Shown piece by piece: positions 24,901 through 38,200 of a stretch of 64,000 nucleotides of DNA; the stretch's first letter is position 1, and each line of letters opens with the position of its first letter. Source of the DNA: Agapanthus africanus (Eukaryota; Streptophyta; Magnoliopsida; Asparagales; Amaryllidaceae); NCBI GenBank assembly GCA_030015575.1, contig CM057337.1:338034583-338098582 (forward strand), read 5' to 3'. Made by a program: the position numbers and the translations under genes. The notes under the pieces are model-generated. The model saw nothing but the letters and a program-made list of their open reading frames with translations, was not told where the DNA came from and searched no databases.

Positions 24901-25993
24901 TGGTCGGACCCAGGCCGCAAATTGGGCCAAACAGATTAAATCTGTGGCATGGAAAAGGAAGTGGGGGCTAGGGCTTTGTGTGGTAGTTCTAGGGTACCTG
25001 CACATGTCACTGTCCAATCAATATAATTTTCAGGTGTCTCGGGTGAAAGCAGATTCAAAGTAACCATCACAGATTTCACAAATTCTCCGATATCGTATCC
25101 ATAAATCCGTATTCTGGTTTCAACTCTCAGGTTGGGGTCTCATTTCATGCACTAGGGTGTTGGTGTAGCCTCTACTGAGCTCAATTTCACATTACAACTC
25201 ATAATTTCCTCAAACCCTAACTAGGTTTTCTTTAACTCCACAAAATCAACAATATCGGTTCTAAACTAAACATGGGGTAAAGGTAATGCTAAAACTAAGC
25301 TAATAGTCCAGAAAATACCTCATTTGTCAACTCAAGAATTTTCTTGAGTTGCCCCTAGTGGCCAAAATCCTTGCTTCCTTGGTCTAATGTGTAGATCTTG
25401 AGCTTGTGCACACTTTTAATGAAATGAGAGTGGGGTTTTGGTGTAGTTTTAGAGGTGATTTGGGGCTTGAAGAGAGGAGGTGGGGTGAGGAGCAGGAGAA
25501 GCAGCAGCAACTTGAAGGAGAGGGAGAGAAATGAGTGAAGGGAATAAAGGAGATGGCTAAGTCCTTGGGTCAAAGGAGACCATACCTCTCTCTCTCACCA
25601 ACCTCAATATAAAATTCCTTTTCCATTTCTTTTTCTTTTCCTTATCTTTTACCTCTAATTCCTTCTCACTGAAATAGTAAACCCAAAAGGAACATGGTGG
25701 AAAAATGCACAAGTGTAAGAAAAGATGATATGTGCATGTTTTGCACAAAAAGCTAGAAAAACCGATTAGCGATTTTTAATCGCGATTAGCACTAAATTAG
25801 CATATAACTAACCAATTAAACTTAGAAATGGCATAATTCTCTAATTTACCCTATTTTAGAATTTTCCATTATTTTCCAAAAAATTTCCCCATTTATTTGT
25901 ATTTAATTATACCGAATTATTAAAATATTCAATAAAATAATATTAAATTATAAATTTCCCAAAATAATATTTTTATTATTTCGAAATGTTACA
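21956..25993 (-). repeat. 3' LTR of LARD B
   Basis: Reads TGTCACGACCC...AATGTTACA on the plus strand. It contains the stem-loop (23483-23548), the intron/exon-like module (24493-25319) and a decayed GC hairpin (24913-24928, two bases lost from the perfect form in the right LTR). Minus-strand ORFs such as 22170-22448 recur in all family members but have no known domain and follow DNA similarity. Confidence 0.92.
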
Positions 25994-28872
25994 ATCTACC
26001 CCCCTTAAATAAATTCGGTCCCCGAATTTAAATTTAAACCCCCAACTACAAAAACATTCAGTCAAAATCCAAGTTGTCGGATACGTGATAATCGAATCAC
26101 AAAATCACCAATCGTCAATACCGTCGTCGGTAGTCCCTCTTTCAAAATCGAGAAGGTGTCAGTGCATCCAATGCTAGCAGCACAAGATATCTACTTGTCC
26201 CTTACTCACGGTCTGGCGTCCTCTGTCTCTGGGTCCTTATCTTCACTGTGGATTACCTATCTCGCAGTCAATCAGCTCATCGGCCCTGTCAGGTGTGCTA
26301 ACGGGGACGATTCCGTTCTGGCACTTCTCTAGTCATCTCTCGGTCAATCCTCACGACTACTCGTAAAGCAGCATGTCACTGGCGTCGGCCTCTGGCACTC
26401 TGAATGCACATCACACATCTGATCCTGGGTGCAAACATCATTGCAGCAATGTCCTGGAAGGAATCCTGCTCAAGGTCTCTTCCGATCTTGCCAATGCTGA
26501 ACTGTACGAAGGCTGGCTCTCTTGCATAATCTGTTCCCACTCGATGGACATCTGTGTTCTCAGCACAACATTTTCTCGGAAATTGGTCGCATCCCAACGC
26601 CTCTGTAAGCATATCAGGGCTCTAGTCTCGACGGGAAGTAATGACAGTTCGTCAGCGTCTCGCACGAACCTCTGGTTCTACTTGTCTCTATCGTCGTCCA
26701 CTATGACGTCACGCCATGCTATCTACGCACTGCACTGTTCTCGGCCACGGTCAATCCGAAGTCTCTCGCATGGAATCGAAGCGCGTACTCTGTAGCTTCA
26801 TCATTCTATAGAAGGTGTCTGGCCGAACAGGTCCTCGGGAACGCGTCCCAACCATCGGAGGAATACTCAATACTCGTCCATCCTTGATCAATTCGCAACG
26901 CATCTGGGTAAGGTCCTTTATCCGAACCTGGTCAACTACCTTGTCGACGATGCCGAACTCTGGCCTGCTAGGTGTGCGCAATATGACCACTCCTGGGTCT
27001 AGGTCTTCTCGTATCGTATTCCAGAAAGGTCCTGTCTAGGTTTCTCTCTCAAATCTCATCCCTGCCGAATTTCCCGGAAGTCATCATCCATTGCTGAAGC
27101 TAATTCTTATTCCGGAACGGCTGCGTACTTATCGCGCCTCTTTCTGGAAGATATATCCATATACAACGCCTCTAGGTGCGTATCACATCTCTGATGTCAG
27201 CGGAGTGGGACGTCATCTCGTCGAAATCTCTTGCGAACTCCTTTCTTCACTCTGCTTCAATGTCGACTGATTCGGACTCGTCTCATCGTGGCTGCATGGA
27301 CTGTGCTCCAATGGCTATACTCGTATCTGGTGTCTCCCAAGCAAAGCATCCCATCACATGATATCCGAATGATGTCGAAACATTCGATCGACTCGTCAGA
27401 ACCTTATAATCCCCCAAGAGATCAACATCTTGAGTACAGTTTAATGGTATCGAGTACATGCCACAGCGTCGGTGTTCCAGCCGTAGAAGGGAAAACCCAA
27501 GCCTCACTAATGGCGCCGCGGAACTGCCGCAAACCCTAAGGTTCAAAGGCTTTCACACGGTCATTAAGTCGAGTTAGGGTTTCATTCTTCTAGAGGGTCC
27601 ATAGAATCACCTGCATGTCTTTCCGTATACTTTAAACTTGGAAAATGGGCTCCTGACATTCGATCGTCTCTATCGACTCTCAACGAACCTGCATGAAGTC
27701 GTCTCTAGCTGGAAACAATCTATCTGATGACCTCGCATCGGTAAACGAACGAACAACATGCCCTAGTCATTCATCCTCAGGTGACTAGCGACCGTCCATC
27801 ATATCTCTAAGTATATGCTCATGCTGCAGTAGCTCCAACCATCTGGGCGATATCTCGTCATTTGCAGCAGCAACTGGCTCATTCGCCTGTACGCCGAACA
27901 GCGCCTCAATCCTCCAGGAAGGGCGATACATTGACGGTCATCTCTGAATCGGTCTGCTCTAGATCTAAGTAAGACTCTCCACACTGGAAATCTTCAACTC
28001 AACTGGGCCCGCTCCGGCGCATAAATCGGACGAATCACCTTCATCTCTCAAATCGGGTAGACTAGCTATCATTTGTCTCATATCTGCCTGGAAGCTCCGG
28101 CAATCTCAGCTCGTAAGCTCCGGAAGCGACATCCTGTCAATCTCAGCAACAGCTGGTCCATCTGTCTGCACGGTAGGCGACATCATAATCTCTGAGGTAT
28201 GCTGTACATCAACAGTCCTCTCTCAACTGGCAACTCTAACAATGGCCCGATCATCCGGTGCAAGACCAAGCACTCGCCTCCACTAGAGGTCACAGTCACC
28301 AATACTAACTCCAGACGTTCCCATGTCACCAGAAAACATAATGGTCGGCCCTCGTACCAGACGAGCTCGCACCGACCGTAACCCTAGCAGCAGCCCAAAC
28401 TGCGCTCAAACATAGCGACAGGAACCTCAATCGAGTATCGGAGAGAGCAGATCAATGGCAAAAAAGAGAACAACAGATCCAGAGTGGATACATGATCATA
28501 AGAAGGAACAACATCAATGAAGGTATGATCATGAAATTAATAGTATCGAGGATCTCAAATGGATGTATAATCATGGATATGAAGAGAATCACTGATCTCG
28601 AAAATATGTACATCCTAAGGTTCCTTAAGCGGAGTGGCGTGTCGTAAGTATGTCGCGGAACATACCCACGGTACGTCACTCTACTTTAGTCACCTATTCC
28701 ATCAACCAACGGTCATCCTACGCGACGAAAGTTCGGGTCTAATACCTCCCCTCGACTAAGTCTAAGTTCCGTAAGGTCAAGCCTAAGTTCCGTATATATA
28801 TAGACGCCCTAGGCTCCACATAGTCAAACTTAGACTCGAACCAAGGTCAACCTAGCGCTCTGATACCAACTT
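25994..28872 (-). other. LARD B internal domain, non-coding
   Basis: Opens on the left with the PPT (minus strand AAGGGGGGTAGAT, 25994-26006) and ends on the right at the PBS. It has no retroelement protein domain. The block at 27283-27610 is homologous to LARD A internals and to the Copia C1 leader (41005-41165). Minus-strand ORF 27283-27546 (87 aa, MNLRVCGSS start) is the counterpart of 13828-14118 and 52911-53171, but the block behaves as conserved DNA because C1 has it without the start codon. Small ORFs at 26376-26990 are unassigned. Confidence 0.75.
28857..28868 (-). promoter_or_regulatory. Primer binding site of LARD B (initiator Met tRNA)
   Basis: Minus strand TGGTATCAGAGC, four bases (AAGT on the minus strand) from the 5' LTR end at 28873. 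The spacing and sequence equal those of LARD A. Confidence 0.92.
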
Positions 28873-31800
28873 TGTCACGACCCAAAAGAGCACGTGACTG
28901 GCCCTTGAACCATATGAAGTCTATAGGACTCCATCTGTTCCAAGTAAGCCAAAAGCCCAGAAATCTAAAACCATTTTAAGGATAAATAAACAACAAGCAA
29001 TATACTATACAACGCCGAATGGCGAGGATCAAAATTCAAAAGAAACCCAGATAAGCATGAAAACTGTAACACTACTAAGCGTGACTCTAAGGTTGAAATA
29101 ATACATCACTAGTGTCTGAGTCTGAAACAATATACAAGTTTTTGGTTGATGGAATTTCTAGATACAATGAATAATACAAGTACAACGGCGGTTCTGATAC
29201 AAAGAACCCACCTACCAAGAAAATCACCCGCAAAAGAAAGCAGTGGGCCAGAAGTGCCGCTATAGAACCTGTACGGCAAGCCCTGCAAGAACTGTGGCAC
29301 AACGGGGGTGAGTTGCCAACTCGTGAATAGAAAATATCTACAAGCAGAAATTGAATGCAAGACATAATCCTAAGTCAATACAATCAGTATATAATATAAC
29401 CCTCAAGAGTAAGTCTGAAGCATGAAAATGTGGCAGTGTAATATCTAATCATGTAGGTAATGCCAAGTACTCGTGCCAGTGCCTCAGATAATAACATGTC
29501 ATAAATGTAAGGTATGTCTGCATGAAGTAAACATGATGAAGCATCAAATGGATATCAATACACATATATTAGCGTCCCATTCTACTAATATTGGTGTAAG
29601 GGTATATATAACAGCGCCCTCGTACCCTGTTATATATACAAATGAAGTATGATCAATGTAGTCAAGGTCTGTATGTAATCAATGTCTGTATAAATGTGGA
29701 ACCCGTCCACCCGTCACCCAATGACAATAAACGTCATGCATGCAAATATGAGGATATAATCAAAATCATGGAAATCGTCATGAAACCCGTGCCTAGCATC
29801 GACACGTAAATCCTCATCTATCGGGCTCCGTCAGTCCGGATCAGCCCACGGGCTATGTCTGCGGAATCGGCCCTCGGCCCCGGCAGTATGCCCATATCCA
29901 TCTATCGACTCTGGTCAGTATCCTCCGGATAACTGCCAGGTCCAACCAATCACCGGTAGGTAGTAGTCCCTCTGCCAGGCTCACCGTCTACTACACAGCG
30001 AAACCGTTCTCGCCCCGAGGTACCATACCGGGTCCACCATGTACCCGTAATCGGCCTCATCCAACTCCTCGATTCGGGTTCACACATATCACTCTCACAC
30101 CGAGAAAACACATGGTGGACGCACCGAAATATCATATCAAGGGAAACCGGGTTTTTAAATAATTAACTATTTTCTTTGAAATATCTACGGTTCCCCAAAT
30201 CCAGAATAAACATGGAAACAACATATCTCAATGCGTAATCTAAGCAAGTATGAAGGTATCAATGTAGGTGTACAAGTATGAGTATGTGACATATAAAGGA
30301 AATGCAAGTATAACAGTATATCATGCAACACGGAAATAATAGTATGCACATACAAGGTCATATCCTGATGCAATAATGCTACTGTGTAGTGACATGGCAA
30401 TTATCGATGATGAAGTGTGTAAGCCGGCAAGCAAGTGTACGTGGAACATACGCATCATCGATAATGGTGCTAGTGTCCTAGCAACATGATAGTAATATAA
30501 TAATAAACATATGCAAAGCAATGTGAATAGCATGAATATGCAGAAATAGAATAATCAACGCAACAGTAAAGAGTCTACACCCATATGTATATGTCATGCA
30601 GTTCTGCCATTTGAAATAAGACGAATCAGGAGTTTTACTAACAATGAGGGCTATGGTGTTTTTAAGATATTCCCGATTCGTAGTTTTGAAATAGGTATGG
30701 CTCGGGTCTAGTCTAACATCTACTATGCAAACTACAGATCTAAGTATCAAGTCAATCGGGAGGGGTATGGAAACCACCTAAATCTGAGTCGATATACAAA
30801 TATATATATACAATAGTCGGTGATCTCGCTCAATAGTATCACGTACGATACGGTATATCATTTAACATCCTCGAGTCATGAGTGCGGATCTAACATCAAT
30901 AGAAAGCTCGTACGGTAAATCATCGTACGGCATCCCAATAGCTGGGTATGGGTCAATATCACATAATCTCATCACATATCAGGTATCACTACCATCATAT
31001 CACATAATCCAGGGTACAACTCTAAGTCTAGTATCATCAATACCATCTATGTAAATATGATAGCGGGGTAAAACACATGCCCAAGGGCCCGCTAAAGCCA
31101 CACGTCGTATCGCAAGTACGAATCACATTACATCACCGATCTCACGGCACAATGCCCAAAATCATCGACTCATCTTCAATGCCATCCAATATCATCATCA
31201 ACACAGTGTAAATAAAAGGAATATGCAAGGGTATGCATGTAGGTGTAAATCTATTCTAGGGTTCGCGACTATGAACTACACTAGTCGCTTCTAACCCTAC
31301 ACTATCCATAATACACCTAACTATCATATATATAATATAACAACTATGGACTGCGGGGGTGCTATATGCTATCCACCCGACTTCCCCCTGTAGATATAAT
31401 CTACTCACCTTGCGTCTTCATTTGTCGACGTCACCACGCGCATTGTTTGTCATCCCGAAGTCTCCATGGGGTACCTACACGTCAAAGTATCGTAAATGCG
31501 TATTAAAACCAAATCAAAGCTAACACGGCACACGAAACCCAAAACGATACGATAAGGGGCCTATAGGTTAAAACCTATGGGCACGCCTTCAAAACCATCA
31601 ACAAATCCTCGACATCATCGTATAAACGCCAAATAGTCGAGGTAAAACACGGATACACAATTCCAGAATTAGAAATACGGAATACGAAACACGAATCCAA
31701 AACAGCAACTAAGGAAATAGGCTCCAGATTTCACCCTAGGTCAAATTAGACAAATCTATATATACCAGGGGTCTAAAATATACATGTAGGAGCTACAGAA

Positions 31801-32892
31801 CAAACACGAGACAAAATGGTGGGACCCAGGCCGCAAATTGCGGCCAAACAGATTAAATCTGCTGCCTGGAAAAGGAAGTGGGGGCTAGGGCTTTGTGTGG
31901 TAGTTCTAGGGTACCTGCACATGTCACTGTCCAATCAATATAATTTTCAGGTGTCTCGGGTGAAAGCAGATTCAAAGTAACCATCACAGATTTCATAAAT
32001 TCTCCGATATCGTATCCATAAATCCGTATTCTGGTTTCAACTCTCAGGTTGGGGTCTCAATTCATGCACTAGGGTGTTGGTGTAGCCTCTACTGAGCTCA
32101 ATTTCACATTACAACTCATAATTTTCTCAAACCCTAACTAGGTTTTCTTTAAGTCCACAAAATCAACAATATCGGTTCTAAACTAAAAATGGGGTAAAGG
32201 TAATGCTAAAACTAAGCTAATAGTCCAGAAAATACCTCATTTGGAAACTCAAGAATTTTCTTGAGTTGCCCCTAGTGGCCAAAATCCTTGCTTCCTTGGT
32301 CCAATGTGTAGATCTTGAGCTTGTGCACACTTTTAATGAAATGAGAGTGGGGTTTTGGTGTAGTTTTAGAGGTGATTTGGGGCTTGAAGAGGGGAGGTGG
32401 GGTGAGGAGCAGGAGTAGCAGCAGCAACTTGAAGGAGAGGGAGAGAAATGAGTGAAGGGAATAAAGGAGATGGCTAAGTCCTTGGGTCAAAGGAGACCAT
32501 ACCCCTCTCTCTCTCACCAACCTCAATATAAAATTCCTTTTCCATTTCTTTTTCTTTTCCTTATCTTTTCCCTCTAATTCCTTCTCACTCAAATAGTAAA
32601 CCTAAAAGGAACATGGTGGAAAAATGCACAAGTGTAAGAAAAGATGATATGTGCATGTTTTGCACAAAAAGCTAGAAAAACCGATTAGCACTAAATTAGC
32701 ATATAACTAACCAATTAAACTTAGAAATGGCATAATTCTCTAATTTACCCTATTTTAGAATTTTCCATAATTTTCCAAAAAATTTCCCCATTTATTTGTA
32801 TTTAATTATACCGAATTATTAAAATATTCAATAAAATAATATTAAATTATAAATTTCCCAAAATAATATTTTTATTATTTCGAAATGTTTCA
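28873..32892 (-). repeat. 5' LTR of LARD B
   Basis: Close copy of 21956-25993, differing by scattered substitutions and small indels, such as the loss of an ATTTTTAATCGCG segment near 32690. It ends AATGTTTCA where the left copy has AATGTTACA. It keeps the stem-loop (30400-30465), the intron/exon-like module (donor side near 31405, exon-like segment near 31400-31470) and an intact GC hairpin (GGCCGCAAATTGCGGCC, 31829-31845). Confidence 0.92.
32525..32534 (-). promoter_or_regulatory. Candidate TATA box of LARD B 5' LTR
   Basis: The minus strand reads ATTTTATATT, followed about 20 bases downstream by a CT/GA-rich GAGAGAGAGAGG stretch and then the leader-like, C/T-rich part of the LTR. The same arrangement occurs at about 25605-25620 in the other LTR, and as TTTATTTAAA near 11531-11541 in the solo LTR. 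Position and composition fit an LTR promoter, but no transcript evidence is available. Confidence 0.4.
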
Positions 32893-33108
32893 AAGGGACT
32901 GCAAAATCAAGTGGATATAAAAATCGTTCTCTAGCACGCATCCCAGGTTTGCGAGTTCTTCAATGAGGATGATCATTTTAAGGACATGCTCTCCTACAGG
33001 CGATCCTGGAGCTAACCTCATCTGGAAGAGTTTCCTTGAGATTTCGTACCTCACGATACGGGAGTGCTCCCCATACAATTCTTTGGCATGGAGAAAAATG
33101 GATACAAT
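32893..33108 (-). pseudogene. Copia C2 gag, middle fragment between two insertions
   Basis: These 216 bp of C2 gag are left between LARD B and C1. The minus strand encodes LYGEHSRIVRYEISRKLF and LKMIILIEELANLG, matching residues ~99-160 of the C1 polyprotein. On the left the reading continues across LARD B at 21955 (QSL then the gag C-terminal part). On the right it continues at 43747. AAGGG and ACAAT at its two ends are the target-site copies. Confidence 0.9.
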
Positions 33109-35202
33109 TGTAAGGTTAGTATAGCACCCTATGAAGAGATTACAAGCATCACATGACCTAAAGTTTTCATTTTTAAGGTGCTAAACTAACATGCAAAGGA
33201 TGGATCCTAGAAAATTAGGGTTTGCTAAACATAAAGCTAACAAAATTAGGGTTTGAAGGCTACAACCTTTGTAGCTCCCGTTTTTGCTTCGCTCCTTAGG
33301 CTCTTTTGTGTTGAATCAAGGTTCTCTTGATCTCCCCTTGTGTCCACGATGATCCACCGCGGAGATATCCGTCCAAGCTCGCTACTTCGTCAAATCGAAG
33401 ATAACACTCTAAACGAAACGGCTAAGCTTGTATAGAATGTTGTTGTGGCTTTGGATCTCACTTCAAAAACCTTTCTTTTGTTGTATTTCACTCACTAGAA
33501 AAGATCTAGAGAGGAGAAGATGAAGGAAGATGAAGATGATGGCTAATATTATGAAGAGATAAAAAGATAACTCTTTTTCTTAAGAAGAAAAAGAAAATGA
33601 ATATCACAATATATATTTTATCCTTCTTGACACTAACCATGATTAAAAGATGGATGATTAATTTAACTTGGGTTTAGAATGATAAAGGAAAAGATAACCA
33701 TGGTTTAGTGGTGGGTGAGAATGGTTAGGTTAAAAGAAGCATGTAGAAACTAGTATAATTATCCTTTCCTTTTCATTTTCTTTTAAAACCAAAATTAAAT
33801 AATTATCCATAGTTTAATCTATGGTGTGAAGCTTATATTGCCACCATTTCCATATATAAACAACCATGATAGTTTGATGTATGTATGTGTACATGTATGC
33901 ACATCTTCATGTGCATGAAGCTAGAAAAGAAAAATAGAAACACATGCATGCATGCATACATCCATCAAACCCTAGAAAGGTTTTGAGTGAGAAAACTAAT
34001 GGTTAAATGATAAATCAACACTTGATTTATCAATCCGGTCATATCTCATATGACCCCACCAAAAGCAGTTCACCCGATCAATGTTCGGTATCATATACGC
34101 ACATTTCAATCGGGTGCATGCGCATATCGCATATGCGCACCACAACGTTTCGCCTGGACTGGGTAACTCCTCTGTGGGACTCTAAGACTCGTCAATACGC
34201 CGGCAGAGGGTAATGATCATATCAAGTGCCCTCAAGCCGCAAGAGGTCAGCTAAACGTAACGGCCACCCGGGTATTGAGCGATCAGAAGACAACAAGCGA
34301 ACCTGCTACAACTCCCGTCGAGCCATCCGGCAACACTACCGTACAGTCCGGTCTCTTCGTCAAATCTGCTGCATATCGAGCCTAGGGATGGTCACGTCGA
34401 CCCCAATAACTCAATAAGTCGTGTCGGTGAATGGTCTATAACAGATCGAGAAACTACTGATAACACTTATCAGCAAATCTCATCAGCCCTGGCCAGGGAC
34501 TTGCCGTTATAACCAGTCGAGCACAGCACAGCATCAACTCCCAATACCGGGAGAGACGAAACCCCTCCTATCGCTCATCGTCTTCATGTGTCTCGGGACT
34601 GTACCCAACGGCCACCTGTTTGCACGACTCAGTAGAGCCGTGGTAGGGTGGCAATCAAAGTACAGTGGGAGAACACACAAGGCTCTATGACGATCTCGGG
34701 TCTACAGACTAACCTGTACCAGTGTCACCTGAGAACTGCTATCCGACGATAGATATAATTCCATATAGGAGTTCTCGGCGAGTCCGTCCAGTGTACCCAG
34801 TCACCACTGAGCACCCGTATATGATCTTGATGTCAAACATCGATGAATGTGGGAACATCCATTGCCCATCACATGGGTCTAGTATCATATACGCTAGTCT
34901 ACTCTGGTATATCGATGCCCCATCTCGATACACCTCCGACTAGGGACATTTCAGGATATGCTTATAGACTACAGATGTCCCACTAGTATGATCTCCATCA
35001 TAATCAGAGTAGTCAAGCCGATATCCTCAGGGCTTTATCAGCATGTATGAATGAATAGAAGCATGATCAAATAAACATGTCAGATAAAGAATAACCAGAT
35101 AGCATACTATCATGTCGAGCAAGAAAGTAAACTGAATATATATACATGTATAGATACATCCACTATCACATAATGGCCTCTAGGGCATACATATATCCAA
35201 CA
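33109..35202 (-). repeat. 3' LTR of Copia C1
   Basis: Minus strand starts TGTTGGATATATG with ATGCCCTAGAGGCC close behind (Angela signature) and ends CCTTACA. The palindrome CCCTGGCCAGGG lies at 34487-34498. Short plus-strand ORFs (34007-34213, 34226-34417, 34722-34943) repeat identically in the other LTR and have no domain; they are not considered genes. Confidence 0.95.
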
Positions 35203-35216
35203 ATCTCCCACTTGCA
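35203..35216 (-). promoter_or_regulatory. Polypurine tract of Copia C1
   Basis: The minus strand reads TGCAAGTGGGAGAT directly before TGTTGG of the 3' LTR, with the polyprotein stop codon immediately upstream. The same tract occurs in C4 (5236-5250) and, with one change, in C2 (18438-18450). Confidence 0.92.
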
Positions 35217-38200
35217 CTAAGGCCAGTTATTGGCGTATCTCATACCCAACATCTCAAAAAGTCGCTCATGCTGCGGCTGAGGGAGAGCCTTGGTGAATGG
35301 ATCCGCGGCGTTGTTCTTTGTGTCAACTCTCTTAATCTCGATCTCGCGGCGATCTACAATCTCCCGGATCAAATGAAAACGCCTCAGGATGTGTCTGGAC
35401 CGCTGATGGGATCTGGGTTCCTTGGCTAACGCCATCGCCCCATTATTGTCACAATACAAAGGTATTGGATCAATAATGGTTGGAACTACTCCTAGCTCCG
35501 AGACGAACTTCTTCATCCAGACGGCTTCCTTGGCGGCATCATTTGCAGCAATGTACTCAGCTTCCATCGTAGAGTCTGCAACGGTATCTTGTTTGGAACT
35601 CTTCCAACTTACCGCCCCTCCATTGAGGGTAAATACAAACCCTGAGATAGATTTGCTGTCATCCTTGTCGCTCTGGAAGCTCGAATCGGTAAAGGCCTCC
35701 ATTTGGAGATCTTTATTACCATACACCAAGAACAATTCTTTAGTCCTTCGCAAGTACTTAAGAATGTTCTTCACAGCTGTCCAGTGGTTCTCCCCTGGGT
35801 TGGATTGATACCTGCTTACAACACTAAGTGCATAAGCTACATCTGGGCGTGTACATAACATCGCATACATTATAGACCCTACTGCCGAAGCATAAGGTAT
35901 AATGCTCATGCGAGCTCTCTCTTCATCGGTCTTTGGACAAGAATCCTTGGAGAGAGTGACTCCATGGCAAGCGGGTAAGGCACCCCGCTTGGAGTCTTCC
36001 ATACTAAACCTCTTTAGGATGGTGTTGATGTACCTGGTTTGGGACAATCCCAATAACTTTTTGGATCTATCCCTATAGATCCTTATGCCCAGGATGTATG
36101 TGGCATCACCCAGGTCCTTCATGGAGAACCTTAGTGATAAGAATGATTTGACCGACTGTAGCATAGGAATGTCATTTCCTATCAGAAGAATGTCATCCAC
36201 GTACAATACGAGGAATGTGACAGCTCTTCCTACAGTCTTCCTATAAACACAAGGTTCATCCGGATTTTTGATGAAATCAAACTCTTTGATAACATCATCG
36301 AAGCAGATGTTCCAACTCCGAGATGCCTGCTTTAACCCATATATGGATTTAAGCAATCTACATGCTTTCTCGCTGCTCCCACTGTCAATGAAGCCCTCCG
36401 GCTGATCCATATAAACACATTCTTCTAAATCTCCATTTAGAAATGCCGTTTTAACGTCCATCTGCCAGATTTCATAGTCGTAGTGAGCAGCAATAGCAAG
36501 TAGGATCCGAATAGATTTAAGCATGGCTACGGGCGAAAAAGTTTCGTCATAGTCCAAACCTGGTCTTTGACGAAAACCCTTCGCCACAAGTCTTGCTTTA
36601 TAGGTCTCTACCTGCCCATCCACACCAATCTTTCTTTTAAAGATCCATTTGCACCCTACAGGTTTTACCCCAGGGGGTACAACGTCCAAAGTCCATACTT
36701 TGTTGGTGTACATAGACTCCATTTCGGATCTCATGGCATCCAGCCACTTCACAGAGTCACCACTCGTGATAGCTTGCTGAAAACTGGTAGGATCATCATC
36801 TTCCATGATACAGTCTTCTCTGTCACCATCAATGAGGAAACCGTAGTACCTCTCCGGTGGGCGAGAAGTCCTACCAGACCTACGGAGTGGCCGAGGTTCT
36901 TCAGTTTCTGTTGCAACAGCCGGTTCAACCAAATCGTCATTTGTAGTTTGTGTCTCCAGAACCTCTTCCAGATCTACTACCTTGCCATCATCTTTATCTG
37001 TGAAAAACTCTTTTTCCAAGAATGTGGCATACTGAGAAACAAACACCTTTTGTTCCTCTTTGTGGTAGAACAGATATCCATAAGAATTCTTTGGATATCC
37101 CACAAAGTTACACATGACTGACCGTGTCTCGAGTTTGTCCGGATTCTGCTTTTTAACATAGGCCGGGCAACCCCAAATCTTAATTCTTTTAAGAGATGGT
37201 CTCTTTCCATTCCATATCTCATATGGCGTGGTAGACACGGCTTTGGTTGGAACCCTGTTTAGCAGAAACGCCGCAGTCTCCAATGCATGCCCCCAAAACG
37301 AGACTGGTAACTCAGCGTCACTCATCATGGACCGGACCATATCTAATAGGGTCCTATTCCGTCGTTCTGACACACCATTGTGCTGTGGTGTGTAAGGCGG
37401 AGTGAGCTGAGAGAGAATCCCATTCTCTTTTAGGAAGTTTGTAAATTCTGTACTGAGATACTCACCACCTCGATCTGATCGAAGCATCTTAATACTCAAG
37501 CCGGTTTGTTTTTCTACTTCTTGTTTATATTCAACGAACTTCTCGAAAGCGTCGGACTTGTGTTTTAATAAAAATACATGACCGAATCTTGAGAAATCAT
37601 CGGTGAATGTAATGAAGTATGAAAAACCGCCTCTAGCCTGTGTAGACATCGGCCCACATACATCACTATGTATGAGGCCCAGGAGCTGAGTAGCTCTTTC
37701 TCCGTGTCCAGTAAACGGAGTTTTGGTCATTTTACCCTTGATACAAGACTGGCAAGTCGCATAAGATTTATATTCAAAAGAGTTTAAATATCCATCTTTA
37801 TGTAACTTGTTTAGTCTTGTTTCGTTAATATGACCAAGTCTACAGTGCCAAAGAAAAGCTTCATTTAATTCTGAAATTTTTCTTTTATTAGTGTGTTGTA
37901 TACTGAAAACTGTGTGTTGATTTAGGACATATATTCCGTTATTAAGTGTACCATACCCAACCAACATTTGATTTAGGTGAATGTTCATAACATTGTTCTG
38001 CAACACAAAATTATATCCTTCATTGTCCAACAAAGATACGGATATTATATTACATAGCATATCAGGTACAAAATAACATGGATTCAAAATCAAAATACAT
38101 CCAGACGGCAACCCCAAGTGATACTCTCCCACTGCGACTGTATGTACATTGGAACCATTTCCAACGCGGAGAGTATGGTCACCTGTCTTCAAAACCTTGC

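Larger units (their letters stand above)
21956..32892 (-). mobile_element. LARD B inserted in the gag of Copia C2
   Basis: LTR (21956-25993, 4038 bp), internal domain (25994-28872) and LTR (28873-32892, 4020 bp), flanked by the exact duplication AAGGG (21951-21955, 32893-32897). PPT at the left LTR and PBS at the right LTR show minus orientation. It is related to LARD A (same LTR end motifs, shared 3' LTR part, shared internal block) but its LTR is ~0.6 kb shorter and clearly diverged, so it is a separate family. It has no gag-pol; mobility would have depended on another element's enzymes (inference). Confidence 0.93.

Noticed and set aside
34007-34943. Small ORFs repeated exactly at 42546-43482
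   Set aside because: They are identical only because the two C1 LTRs are nearly identical; related LTRs do not keep these frames.
36567-37121. 184-aa plus-strand ORF
   Set aside because: It is the antisense shadow of the intact C1 polyprotein; no independent evidence of coding.
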